Origin: Micropterix aruncella
Lineage: Eukaryota; Arthropoda; Insecta; Lepidoptera; Micropterigidae
DNA length: 64,000 nucleotides
Reading direction: 5' to 3'
Assembly (NCBI GenBank): GCA_944548615.1
Contig: OX155963.1
Span: 29,467,659-29,531,658 of the forward strand
In this document: positions 1-12,957 of the stretch, one piece after another
How the letters are laid out: each line of letters begins with the position of its first letter
How positions within the stretch are numbered: the stretch's first letter is position 1
Notes under the pieces: model-generated
Told to the model about the DNA's origin: nothing
The model's input: the letters and a program-made list of their open reading frames with translations, nothing else
Databases searched by the model: none
Made by a program: the position numbers and the translations under genes

Positions 1-249
1 GAAGTTTGAATTGTCGAGTATGAAATTGTCGGTCAAACTCGCTATCTCAGGATGTTATAACTATCGGTGTCAGATTTTTGGCCTGTGATGATTCGCAGAC
101 TTTGGGACATTACAACCTACTGATCTAGTTACAGCTCCGGGCAGCAAAGACCAGAGGCCTACCTCTAACAGCGAGAGCACTAGTAAGCCAGTTGCGGAAG
201 TAGTCCTTCCGAAACTGGTAAGCAGGGATGCTCTTCATTAGGCATCCCT
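1..249. other. Unassigned left-edge sequence
   Basis: Moderate-GC sequence with no open frame of note and no match that I can see elsewhere in the window. It ends in a short inverted pair (gggatgctcttcattaggcatccc, about 225-248) that could form a small hairpin just before the poly-G tract. Confidence 0.3.
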
Positions 250-291
250 GGGGGGGGGGGGTTTAGTTGGGGATGTGAAGGGGGGGGGGGG
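250..291. repeat. Two poly-G tracts
   Basis: Two uninterrupted runs of about 12 G lie at 250-261 and 280-291, separated by 18 bases. They are low-complexity and could form a G-quadruplex on the plus strand. Similar long G runs recur at 3945, 13094 and 39933. Confidence 0.9.
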
Positions 292-302
292 TGGAAAATA
301 TT

Positions 303-661
<359 letters not shown>

Positions 662-685
662 AATAGAAACCCAAGTGCTGCAAGG

Positions 686-1020
686 GATTTTGGGGTGGTG
701 GTGATTGGGGCGGGGAGATTTAAGGGGGGTAGATGGGGTTGTTTGGGGTAGGGGGTAGTTTAGTGGTGGGGGGATTGAGTTTAATAGGGGGTTTGTTTAG
801 GGGGGGTTGGAGGGAAAACAGGGGCGTTGCGGGGGTAGCTTTTAGAAAGTGAAGGTTGGGGGTGGGTTGGGGCGGAGGGGGGTTGGGGGGAGGTTTAGTA
901 TGTGGGGTTGGGGGAGGGGAATGGTGGTTGGGGGAGGGTTGGGGAGAAGAAAACAGATCGTTGGGGGAAGGGGGTGGGGGTTGAGGGTGGGGGGGGGGGG
1001 TTGAAGGTGTGGCACGGGGG
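686..1020. repeat. G-rich, strand-asymmetric low-complexity tract
   Basis: About 330 bases made almost wholly of G and T on the plus strand, with dozens of GGG to GGGGGGGG runs and very little C. It has strong G-quadruplex potential. The opposite-strand frame rich in Pro is an artefact. A shorter C-rich tract of the opposite polarity lies at about 3298-3380, at the head of a D repeat. Confidence 0.85.
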
Positions 1021-1400
1021 AGGGTTGTCTGCTTGACGGGAAAGCAGTTTTGGAAAGTCTACTCATTCCACTAGACTGATCCACGCTCGAGTTTTCTTGC
1101 GCGACTCTCCACCTAGTGTATGCGATGCTATTTGAAGTGTCTGACTCTGAATGCCACAAAAAACCAAATGCTATAACGAAATTCCTACTTTCAATCGAAA
1201 AAACTTCGCCGCCCCATGATTAATACAGAAAGAAACTAATAACTGTCATTACATTACCCTCATTGAAGTTTATTTCATAACAATCCCTAGAATCCAAAGG
1301 GAATTATAACGTGTTTGGAATATAAAGGGAAGGTACACTATGGTCACAGTATACCCCAACTGTGCTATGGCCCAGGTGTAACAGTTTTCCCTACCCATAC
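1021..1400. other. Unassigned
   Basis: No gene, repeat copy or structural signal recognised. Composition returns to AT-rich after 1160. Confidence 0.3.
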
Positions 1401-1981
1401 CTATTATTAGTAATAGAAATCACCAATGTTTCTGTCTAACCCCATAAAAAACCCCACTTCACCCTCCTATCTCAAGGAGAATTTCCACCCTTTGGGAGGC
1501 CACGGTCTTCCACTTCGATCAAGCCGGGATAACACACTAGCCATTCCGATACATCATTCTTCTGTTTACACGCACTCTTTTACAGTCCATTCTACTCGTT
1601 TATGGAATCAGCTCCCTCACTCTATCAGGTATGCACCTTCGTTGCATACTTTCAAAAAGTTGTTGAAGAAACATTTATTTTTACACAGCCACTAACCAAA
1701 TACCTCACCCTGACCTCTCCTTTATCCTTCCCTGGGCAACCTTAGCATAAGTTACTGACATATATTTGTATAAGTTTATTTTAAATTTAACTTTACTACT
1801 TCTTTGTGTATTGTACTGTGAAAATTGGGAATTATTTTATCAAATGGATGACTGTAAGATATCGCTATAGCGATTAGCGCCATTTGTGAATAAATTGTAT
1901 TTTTTATAAAACCAGTGTAATATTCATTAAGTTATGTTTTTATAGCACAATAAAGTTATTCTATTCTATTCTATTCTATTT
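1401..1981 (+). mobile_element. LINE 3' end, family A, with TTCTA tail
   Basis: The 3' end of a 5'-truncated non-LTR retrotransposon. It holds the last part of the reverse-transcriptase ORF, about 260 bases of 3' UTR, and a terminal tandem array of TTCTA (1956-1979) after CAATAAAG. A second copy of the same 3' end lies in reverse orientation at 53729-54150, sharing the UTR, the end of the ORF and the TTCTA tail. A short tandem tail in place of poly-A is usual for several insect LINE clades. Confidence 0.85.
1426..1695 (+). pseudogene. LINE reverse transcriptase, C-terminal tail only
   Basis: An 89-codon open frame whose second half (residues about 48-85) has the hallmark end of many insect LINE ORF2 proteins: SFTVHSTRLWNQLPHSIR, then a basic stretch FKKLLKKHLF before the stop. 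In intact elements this lies after the reverse-transcriptase thumb. The catalytic domain is absent, so nothing functional remains. The ATG is only the first in frame and is not a true start. The copy at 53729-54150 encodes the same last residues on the minus strand. I infer a Jockey/CR1-like lineage; the clade is not certain from the tail alone. Confidence 0.75.
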
Positions 1982-2257
1982 ATAAAACATAAAATTCCGC
2001 ACGTAAGGTAGTTGTTGAATGAAATCAAAATGCATTTCGGTTTATCGATGGATATAAGCCCCAGCCTATAGGGATTTTGCGAATTCGCTACGCATTTTAT
2101 CATAGAGCGTCGTATGCCTAGAGGCGATTAATATGATGAGATTAACATTGTGCGGGCGATATCCCAGATATAAAAGCAATGCATCATGGCATGGATGTGG
2201 GAGAGGGGTCGGCAACAGTTGAAGATGAAACAGTTATAAATATTATACATTTACATT
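1982..2257. other. Unassigned AT-rich spacer
   Basis: No coding or repeat signal recognised. Confidence 0.3.
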
Positions 2258-3110
2258 TACATTTCCGGCGTGTCCAATTGACGGCTAAAGACCGCTCTTG
2301 GACGTGTCAAAATAATTGGGTTAGGTAGTAAGTCTCGTTACTACTCTTTACTGAACATACATAGGTAGTCAAGAATTAACTACTAGATTGTCAAACTATA
2401 AATATAAATAATCAAAATAGAAGCCTAATATTTGAAGTAATTAGTAATTTGAAAAGATACGTAGTAAAATTATTCATCGTAATATTCAATGTCAGTAAAA
2501 TGTTAAATAATCAAATTAAATCTACGATATGCATTTTAAACTACAGATATAAGACCATATGAAATAATCAGACAATAAGGCTCTACTTTTTAAGTAATTT
2601 AAATGGGCACAATATTTGAAAAATCATGGCCCTCAAATTCGGCCAGATTATAGAAATGTGACATCCAGTGTTTGACGTCTTGGTGTCCTGGATTATTCTG
2701 AACGCCTTAAGGTGATGACTCAGGACACTCATCGCATTGGCAAGAACTACATTAAGGCCATTCTTCAGCCGCACACAACCACTCCAAGGCAGAACATCTT
2801 CGAACGGCGTCACTCCATTAAGGGTTTTACTTGGCGAGGATGTAAAGAAAGAGAAACCACAGGGGGCCTATCTTCCCTGATCAGATGCTAACCCAATCTC
2901 GTCTGGTGTGGCTATACAGATATTCCAATATGCGACTGTGGAACGCTATAGGATAAATTTCAGGTCCTATCCTGGCCGTAGTTGTCAACCTTCTTCCCAC
3001 ACCGAGACCTATAAGAGGGGAACGACAAGGCCATCCAGGCCGCATACTATTGGAAAGACGTGTCCTAACCTGGCCCTGACACATTAACGAACGAACGACA
3101 TCCAATATAG
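2258..3110. repeat. Dispersed family S, copy 1
   Basis: Starts with a short ATTTAC tandem array, then a block reading GTGTCCAATTGACGGCTA and CGCTCTTGGACGTGTCAAAA, a GTTAGGTAGTAAGTCTC block and a long AT-rich body. The same order recurs in the same orientation at 22825-23400. The shared part runs to about 2690. The remainder (2690-3110) is GC-richer and has two short minus-strand open frames of 76 and 74 codons with no family I recognise. Confidence 0.65.
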
Positions 3111-3297
3111 CGTAATTGATAGTTAATAACTTACAATACGCGAAAATAGTTTGTTGAGTAATATATTGTCATGTTATATTATAGGTAGACGTGTTAGCAC
3201 TGCTGTTAAGTTACTTAAATATCTAATCTTTATATTCACTCGATCTTGTATTTTTTAAAAAAAACGGTTGTCACCCCAAGATTTTACCGGGAAGCAG

Positions 3298-3600
3298 ACA
3301 ACCCCCCGCTCGCCAACCCCCCTAAAATCTCCCTCCAATTCCTTCCCCCTCAAATCCCCCTTACCCTCCACCCCCTGCCCTTCATGACTAGCGCACCCCG
3401 GTGGACCGATTTCAACCACAATCTTCTCAACTCTTGCCATGACCAAATAATGCCTGCACGCCACATTTTAACTCAATCGGACGAAGCGTTTGGGCGTTAT
3501 CATGAAGGAATACACACAGGCATACACACACAGACAGACACACAGAAGTGTGTCCACAATACTTTTCTTGCCAGGAAAGTAAAATATATATAATCAAGTT
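3298..3600 (+). repeat. Dispersed family D, copy with C-rich head
   Basis: Begins with a C-rich tract, then the D core: a GGTGGACCGATTT box, a TGCCATGACCAAATAATGCC box, CCACATTTTAACTCAATCGG, then AAGCGTTTGGG and a GGAATACACACAG/ACAGACA simple repeat. Ends near CCAGGAAAGTAAAATATAT. Other D copies are at 4365-4670, 11555-13190 (interrupted) and, reversed, at 47695-47890, 52660-52790 and 61100-61345. Confidence 0.75.
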
Positions 3601-4364
3601 AGTTGGATTCTGACGTCATTGGATTCTTATATTAATAGAGATATAATCGTTATAAATGTTGACGGTACCTATTTCTGTAATAATTATTTGTTATTTTAGA
3701 CTTGTTTGCAGCTATCAACAGTAGTAGTACAAGAAAGAAGAACTTTCGATAATATTACCGAAATGTTTAAAACCCCTGATCGCCCTATACGGGTGTATAG
3801 TTCCGGCGGCCATGACAGCGGAAGCCGCTCCATTAGCTGATTACAAAGAGTTTGGACAAAATAATCCCATAAATAATTTGCACAGAACGACGCAACAAAC
3901 TTGCGCAAATCGTTCTTTATTGAACCTCTTCGATTGCTGCGAGAGGGGGGGGGGGGGGGGAGTTTGGACAGAAAGCATAAACAAAATAATCGGAGGTTAC
4001 ACTTGCAATTAGATTACATTTAGGACAACCGTAAGATTAGCAAATAACAACGCTCAAAACATAAAATATTGGCTGTGTCACCCCCCGACATTCCCGGAAA
4101 GTAGCCAACGACTGATTAAATCTGAATATTAATTTCATAAATAAAATCAATGAGCGCTATCTCTTGGCCGGCGGACGAAATCCGGTTGTAGTCTGTTGCA
4201 ACGCGCGGTTTGTTTTTCGACTAAGGGCAAGGATGGGCCAAGCGAGAACGTTAATATTTGTACAGAATTTATGGCGGAATTAAAATATTATTAGGGTAGC
4301 TTTAATAAGAGACATTCCAAACAATATTCAGATTGATTGATTTCGGCACAACAAGGCATCTGTG
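3601..4364. other. Unassigned, with a 16-base poly-G run
   Basis: No gene recognised. A run of 16 G lies at 3945-3960. Short open frames at 3696-3908 (minus) and 3812-4012 (plus) show no domain and are interrupted by the G run. Confidence 0.3.
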
Positions 4365-4670
4365 TACCAAATTTCAAGTGCCTAAGTTCAATATTTTGTT
4401 ATGGAAATTTGACTAGTGAGCCCCCTAGTGGTTCGATTTCCACCACAACCACAACTCTTGCCATGATTAAATGATGCCCGTATGCCAAATTTCAGCTCAA
4501 TCGGATTAAGCGTTTGGGTGCTGTTATAGAGGAATACACACAGACACACAGATAGACAAACAGATATACTTCCATCTGGAAATATTTTTAACCGTCTCAG
4601 AGGTGTTCAAAAATGGATATTTCCGTCTTCATCTCAAACAACACAAATAGCGAGATCACAATAAGTTCCT
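4365..4670 (+). repeat. Dispersed family D, copy 2
   Basis: Starts with the D left part (GTACCAAATTTCAAGTGCCT) and runs through the AAATTTCAGCTCAATCGGAT box, the GTTTGGGTG box, CACACAGACACACAG and a right part with AAAATGGATATTTCCGTCTTC. This uninterrupted copy is useful for locating insertions in the copy at 11555-13190. Confidence 0.75.
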
Positions 4671-7740
<3,070 letters not shown>

Positions 7741-7743
7741 TTT

Positions 7744-7860
7744 ACACGACCGCCCAACAAAAAAGGAGTGTAATGTTTTCATGGTTCATCTATGTTTGTT
7801 TTCCATTTATCTATTCCACCATAAATTTTAAACGCTTGAACCGATTTAGAATTGTGTGAT
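7744..7860 (+). repeat. Dispersed family F2, left part of a nested copy
   Basis: Carries the F2 signature GCCCAACAAAAAAGGAGTGT then TAATGTTTTCATGGTTCATC, a TTCCATTT box and AAACGCTTGAACCGATTTAG. Compared with the uninterrupted copy at 63625-63870, this copy is split: its middle resumes at about 8700-8781 and its right end lies at 10976-11050. LINE fragments and the 2.2 kb palindrome fill the gaps. Confidence 0.75.
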
Positions 7861-8329
7861 ATTTATTTATTTAATTAATTTAACAACGCATTTACAATAA
7901 ATGTGCATCGCTAATATTCATATCAATATTTAAGTATTAAAAATTATTAAAATAAAAATAACAATTTAACACGGCCGACTTGTTCCAGGGCAGCGAGTTC
8001 TCTAGATTTGCATTGACATATATTCGGCAATTTTAAAAAAAGAAGAGAAAAAACATTTAAATATATATTACCCTCACCATTACAAAATAAAGCTAATAAA
8101 TAAAACCGGAAGTATAAAAAATAGAATACAGGAAATAAATATTCGTGTTAAATAAAATAAAGTTAAAAAAATGAAAAATAATATTAAACAATAATAACCA
8201 AGATTAATGAATAAGAAATAGTAATAAAAATGTCAACGAAAATAATAAAAATAATAATAATAAGAATTGTCAAGGATAACATTTAATGATTGAAACTCTC
8301 TGGGTATAGTATATATTTATTTATATATG

Positions 8330-8573
8330 TATGTATATATTTATATGTATATACCTAAATTTAATATTATTACACGCTTCCATTTCTAACTTCTCAAATG
8401 TAACATAATAATATACAAGGATGTATTACAGCTAGATACGAAAACCACTATACCTTTTTTTATATTAAGCCTACCTTAGTACAGGCGAGGCCTAGTTAGG
8501 ATGGCTTTGAATTTTAAAAATACATGTAATATTATAGATGAATAAAGAATTTTGAATTTGAATTTGAATTTAT
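8330..8573 (+). mobile_element. LINE 3' end, family B, with TTTGAA tail
   Basis: Non-coding 3' end containing TATATTAAGCCTACCTTAGT, ACAGGCGAGGCCTA and TTAGGATGG, then AATAAAGAATTTTGAATTTG and a TTTGAA tandem tail. The same end lies at 40850-40950 behind a recognisable LINE coding tail, so this is a severely 5'-truncated copy of that family. The left boundary is approximate. Confidence 0.7.
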
Positions 8574-8576
8574 TTA

Positions 8577-8690
8577 TGGATATTTTGCCGGGCGTCATGT
8601 TTCAACCAGGAATCAATTTTGGCTTTAAAATAAGACTTAGGCATATACATTTTTAAAACTTCGTCAAGCATATTAAATATAAATATATTG
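8577..8690 (-). pseudogene. LINE reverse transcriptase C-terminal remnant
   Basis: The minus-strand frame reads a short peptide containing KSYFKAKIDSWLKHDARQ and a stop. This resembles the end of LINE ORF2 proteins, where a Phe-Lys...Ile-Asp-x-Trp-Leu helix closes the protein. Upstream residues are degraded. It is too short to place in a clade and has no catalytic part. It abuts the TTTGAA tail of the plus-strand LINE. Confidence 0.45.
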
Positions 8691-9066
8691 TTATATTGGT
8701 TAAGTCATAAGTTACCTTGATTGTCCAAATATACAGTAAGTAATTGTTAAAATATCCAAATTTAAAAAAATAAACTTAAATTGTGACGAACTACTCGTCA
8801 CGGGAATTTACTTCCTTAAAATATAATAGTAAAACTCCGATATAATTCACCTTACACTTCGCCACAATTTAATCGGCACATAAACGAATTATCTTGACTT
8901 CCAACCGTTGCCATAATCGCATCATGCGATACAACAACGCACACCCCTAGTCGGATTCGCGGCAAAAAATTGCCAGACGACTAAATTCAAAACCGACCGG
9001 ATCGGGCGTCCAATTAGATACCCGCTCTTAGTTTTGAACCGCGGAACGAAGCGGAAGTGCTCGCGG

Positions 9067-9091
9067 CCGCTGGGGGTCAAACCCCCAGCGG
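9067..9091. other. Perfect 10-bp hairpin in left arm
   Basis: CCGCTGGGGG, a 5-base loop TCAAA, and CCCCCAGCGG. The mirror copy lies at 10666-10690 in the right arm. Thus each arm has its own small GC-rich cruciform within the large palindrome. Confidence 0.9.
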
Positions 9092-9596
9092 TCCACATTT
9101 TCTTGCAAAGCGGAGCCGCAGTGACACGTATAAGTTCGTCTGAAATTCAATAGTTTTACCGGGCAATATCAGTGCGCAAATCCCGCAGTCGAGCCGCAAC
9201 GAACCCCCAGCCTCCGAGGGACCTACCTTCCATACCAGGCGAGTTTTTAGGGTTCACGTTTTCTGACCCCCAAACTTTAAAACCCCCGGAGTTCAGCTAA
9301 TAAGTATTATATCTCATATTAAACAATCCAATCAATCAAATCTAGTGCTAGAGCGCTCTCTATAGTCCGCTTTAGGGCGTTTCCCGTTCAATCGTCAATT
9401 GACACATTATTCAACCTAGCCGAGCGCGAGAGAGAATCCAAGGATTCGGCGCGTAGTTCCCGTGAAACCGTGGGGCGATTCAGAGAACGCGCTCCATAGT
9501 AGTCGGCGGCATACAGACCAACGTAACGCAAGCCCCGCGCGCCGGCGGTTGTTGAAGGTTCTCACCTTTTCAAAAGGCCCCCTTTGTATAAACACT

Positions 9597-9604
9597 ATAA
9601 AAGC
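9597..9604 (+). promoter_or_regulatory. TATA box pointing into the palindrome centre
   Basis: TATAAAAG in the left arm is mirrored in the right arm, so two convergent start sites would face the central 269 bases. Two AATAAA-type signals follow at about 9805 and 9829. This arrangement would be normal for U3-R of an LTR. No experimental support; inference from motif and position. Confidence 0.4.
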
Positions 9605-10975
9605 ATATCGATAGAGGTGTTCCCAGAATCCATTCCGAGATCCCCATATCAACCCGTAAGCGCGGACCTACCGTGACTTTAGCGACCTACCTACCGTGAC
9701 TTTCCACGTACGCCCTGGCGATTCCTCAGCTCTGAAGGGCTTGCAAGGTACTAGAAGTCCCCCCGAATACATTTACCGAATACTTAAATCAAAAATGTTT
9801 TCCAAATAAAACCTGTAATTTATGAGTAATAAACCTTGTATCGTACTTTGAGTCTTTCTTTTAAAAAGGGTTAACCTCTCGCACACGGAGAGAAATTCTA
9901 TTCCTGCTTTACGGTATAAATGGTGCAGGGTCAAATAATATAATCCCCACGCTGAACGTACAGAAATTGGCGTCCAAGCGTGGGGCTTCTTACTACAAAA
10001 TATAGAGTGATTTATGCAAGCCCTTCGGAGCGGGGGAATCGCCAGGGCGTGGAAAGTCACGGTAGGTAGGTCGCTAAAGTCACGGTAGGTCCGCGCTTAC
10101 GGGTTGATATGGGGATCTCGGAATGGATTCTGGGAACACCTTTATCGATATGCTTTTATAGTGTTTATACAAAGGGGGCCTTTTGAAAAGGTGAGAACCT
10201 TCAACAACCGCCGGCGCGCGGGGCTTGCGTTACGTCGGTCTGTATGCCGCCGACTACTATGGAGCGCGTTCTTTGAATCGCCCCACGGTTTCACGGGAAC
10301 TACGCGCCGAATCCTTGGATTCTCTCTCGCGCTCGGCTAGGTTGAATAATGTGTCAATTGACGATTGAACGGGAAACGCCCTAAAGCGGACTATAGAGAG
10401 CGCTCTAGCACTAGATTTGATTGATTGGATTGTTTAATATGAGATATAATACTTATTAGCTGAACTCTGGGGGTTTTAAAGTTTGGGGAGTCAGAAAACG
10501 TGAACCCTAAAAACTCGCCTGGTATGGAAGGTAGGTCCCTCGGAGGCTGGGGGTTCGTTGCGGCTCGACTGCGGGATTTGCGCACTGATATTGCCCGGTA
10601 AAACTATTGAATTTCAGACGAACTTATACGTGTCACTGCGGCTCCGCTTTGCAAGAAAATGTGGACCGCTGGGGGTTTGACCCCCAGCGGCCGCGAGCAC
10701 TTCCGCTTCGTTCCGCGGTTCAAAACTAAGTGCGGGTATCTAATTGGACGCCCGATCCGGTCGGTTTTGAATTTAGTCGTCTGGCAATTTTTTGCCGCGA
10801 ATCCGACTAGGGGTGTGCGTTGTTGTATCGCATGATGCGATTATGGCAACGGTTGGAAGTCAAGATAATTCGTTTATGTGCCGATTAAATTGTGGCAAAG
10901 TGTAAGGTGAATTATATCGGAGTTTTACTATTATATTTTAAGGAAGTAAATTCCCGTGACGAGTAGTTCGTCACA

Positions 10976-11050
10976 AAATTTATTGTGTTTAGTGCCAAAT
11001 AAAAGGTCTGATTGGATACATTTCGGAAATATACATGTATCTACATGGAT
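10976..11050 (+). repeat. Dispersed family F2, right end of the nested copy
   Basis: Reads GTGTTTAGTGCCAAATAAAA, GGTCTGATT and a TTTCGGAAATATA block, matching the right end of the intact F2 copy at 63810-63860. It shows that the 2.2 kb palindrome landed inside F2. Confidence 0.7.
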
Positions 11051-11488
11051 AAATACATAATCCTCAAATATTTCATTAAAAACTGTAATAAAAATGATTA
11101 TAGATACAATATTTCTCTTTCTGTAACGTCAGTCCTGTTTTTATTCTTTTTTAATATATTTACTTGTTTGAACAACTCTAAAGGTTTACGGCATGACATG
11201 TCGTATGTGGAGATGTATTCATTGTATTTGGGCGAATTGAACAGGCGTAGTTATTTATAGTGCCATATATCGTGGCGACACGCTTCGTGTGAGAAGACGA
11301 TTGCTATATAAAGCAGTTGGAATCGGACAGCAGCTGCGTCCTTTGCGGACTCCCAAACGACATTACGCCCGAATTATACTGTCCTCTCCAAATTGAATCA
11401 ATTCACTTGCTACAGAGCTCCCGCTCTCACCTATACAACTTTGAACAATGTAGTCAAATATGTCGTTCGTATATACATGGTAACCTAT
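11051..11488. other. Unassigned
   Basis: An 82-codon frame (11012-11260) and an 80-codon frame (11317-11559) show no recognisable domain. A TATATAAAG at 11303 is isolated. Confidence 0.3.
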
Positions 11489-11535
11489 TTTTAACCGACC
11501 TCAAAAAAGGAGGAGGTTATCAATTCGGTTGTTGC
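11489..11535 (+). repeat. Common insect interspersed motif
   Basis: Contains TTTTTAACCGACCTCAAAAA then AGGAGGAGGTTATCAATTCG, a phrase that I recognise as frequent in lepidopteran non-coding DNA. Its parent element is not clear here. Confidence 0.45.
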
Positions 11536-11592
11536 CCAACAAGGAATAAGGTCCAATAAAGAGTGGGTGCGTGCCAAATTTCAAGTCACTAA

Positions 11593-12405
11593 CACTCGAA
11601 TCTATAGTCGAGTCGAATCTTTACTTGAGTCTTTACTCAACCAAGTATTACTCAGGTGCCAAGTAGTACTTAAGTATTGGATGCGTTCTATAGACGAATA
11701 TCCTTCATCGACTCGTCTGAGTAATACTCGAGTAGAGGGGAAAACATGGGGAAAATAAAATATTTCGTAATTTATTCGAAAACAAACTACTAATCTTTTA
11801 TTTTACATCTGAAATTATGATGACGGTTTACAGAGAGCATTTATACCCACTTTATTGATGTTTTTCTATAAAATATGAATTATATTTTTATTCATAGCCG
11901 GTGATTTAAAAAAAACGCCAATTTGTTGCCGCCACTATTTGACAGTTCGATTATAACTTCATGAATTGTTTCAAAGCGCGCGTAAGAGTCATCTATCCCG
12001 ATTTTAATGCCCTCATATCGGCTGCTGCATTTTATTTTGGACTTTGTTTTATTTGGACTTCGATATGGAGAAAACAAATTGTGCGCTCGAGACCGTGCTG
12101 CCGCATCACCGACGACGAATATTCTCTCAAATTCCTCTAGCCGCTGTAGAAACTCCGCCATTTCAAGAAATAATATGTAAATACAATAATACACACATGC
12201 ACCAACGCATATAAACGAAAAGTTTTGACAGCTCCACGCCAAGTAGCTCTCAAGTATCGCCAGACGGATACTCAGCTCTGATTAATACTCGAGTATTACT
12301 CGCCTTCTGAATACTCGACTTTAAAATGAAAACTGGTACTCAAGTATTACTCGAGTACTGCTCGGTACTCGAGTAATAATCAATACTCGACTATAGATTC
12401 GGGTG
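11593..12405. mobile_element. Harbinger-like MITE with TAA target duplication
   Basis: 813 bases with terminal inverted repeats CACTCGAATCTATAGTCGAG at the left and its near reverse complement at the right (CACCCGAATC...), flanked on both sides by TAA (11590-11592, 12406-12408). The uninterrupted D copy has CCTAAG at this point, confirming a 3-bp TAA duplication, as used by PIF/Harbinger transposons. Both ends are packed with degenerate TACTCGAGTA palindromes (11630-11735 and 12270-12390), probably subterminal transposase-binding repeats. Confidence 0.75.
11892..12161 (-). CDS. Uncharacterised 89-aa ORF inside the Harbinger-like MITE
   Basis: Minus-strand frame starting MAEFLQRLEEFERIF, 89 codons if the internal methionine is used (the frame is open upstream to 12242). 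It is acidic and helical at the N-terminus, then basic (residues about 24-50), then ends in a hydrophobic stretch. No catalytic motif is visible. It occupies the centre of an element with Harbinger-type ends, so it may be what remains of the transposase or of its Myb-like partner after internal deletion; that is inference from position only. No homologous sequence elsewhere in the window. It may equally be a chance frame. Confidence 0.35.
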   Translation of the reverse strand: MAEFLQRLEEFERIFVVGDAAARSRAHNLFSPYRSPNKTKSKIKCSSRYEGIKIGIDDSYARFETIHEVIIELSNSGGNKLAFFLNHRL

Positions 12406-12518
12406 TAAGTCCAGTATTTCAAGGATGATATATTACTAGGGCGCCCCCTGGTGGACCGCTTTTAAACACAACTCTTGCTATCAGTCTTTTTAAATATTGC
12501 CATGACCAAATGATGCCT

Positions 12519-12957
12519 GCATGATAGATAGATAGATTTTTATTCGAAGTAGACTTACAGTACTTTCCGAACATCTTATGTTTCTAGACATTTATGCCTT
12601 GCTTGTAGGCTTTACCATTGATTACTACACTATATAATCAATGGCTTTACGTAATAGTAATCATAATAATAATTACACTTTACAAATGGTTTTCATTGCT
12701 ATGTTACACAAACACGACTTGACCAGACCAATGTATCGCTTAAAAAATCTTCAATTTTATAATAGCCTTTAGAGCACAAAGTATCTTTACCATTTTTTCT
12801 AAATTTAGTGTCTGGTAAACGGGTTAGTTCCTCAGGCAAAGTGTTATAAAAGCGAACACCGTCTCCAAAGAAAGATTACTCACTTTTGCTAACCTAGAGC
12901 CCGTAATGGCTAGTTTATTTTTGAACCTGGTGTCCATTGAGAACCATTGTGAACCAT
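12519..12957 (-). mobile_element. Reverse-strand LINE 3' end with TATC tail
   Basis: Read on the minus strand: a degraded LINE C-terminal coding segment (about 12955-12700), a short 3' UTR, and a tandem ATCT/TATC tail at 12521-12537. It interrupts family D: CATG occurs at both junctions and may be the core of a diverged target duplication. Confidence 0.75.
12690..12955 (-). pseudogene. LINE reverse transcriptase C-terminal remnant
   Basis: Minus-strand frames contain pieces typical of a LINE ORF2 tail: a TGSRLAKVS-like segment, a degraded region corresponding to a Tyr-Asn-x-Leu-Pro box, then FRKNGKDTLC, KGYYKIEDFL and a terminal VWS-like segment spread over shifted frames. The order and spacing are those of a complete C-terminal tail, but frameshifts break it and the polymerase domain is missing. 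It belongs with the 5'-truncated LINE that ends at 12519. Confidence 0.6.

Larger units (their letters stand above)
7861..8700 (-). mobile_element. Reverse-strand LINE 3' fragment, split by a second LINE
   Basis: Read on the minus strand, a LINE C-terminal coding remnant (8577-8690) is followed by a stop codon and AT-rich 3' UTR that resumes beyond 8330 and ends at a run of AAAT units (7861-7873). A plus-strand LINE tail has inserted right at the stop codon. Extent of the 3' UTR is inferred. Confidence 0.5.
8782..10975. mobile_element. 2.2 kb near-perfect palindrome with TGT...ACA ends (inverted LTR pair or foldback element)
   Basis: Two arms, 8782-9745 and 10015-10975, are reverse complements with only scattered differences by eye (for example a C/T change near 8876 and small changes near 9030 and 9720), around a 269-base centre. 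The element begins TGTGACGAACTACTCGTCAC and ends with the reverse complement. It is flanked on both sides by AAAT, a likely 4-bp target duplication, inside a family F2 copy. TGT...ACA ends, a 4-bp duplication, an inward TATAAAAG box (9597 in the left arm, mirrored in the right) and AATAAA signals in the centre (9805, 9829) would fit two LTRs of a Ty3-like retrotransposon joined tail to tail. A foldback-type DNA transposon with very long inverted repeats also fits. No transposase or gag-pol coding is seen. Confidence 0.8.

Noticed and set aside
842..1159. Pro-rich 105-codon minus frame
   Set aside because: Produced by the G-rich tract; composition only, no domain.
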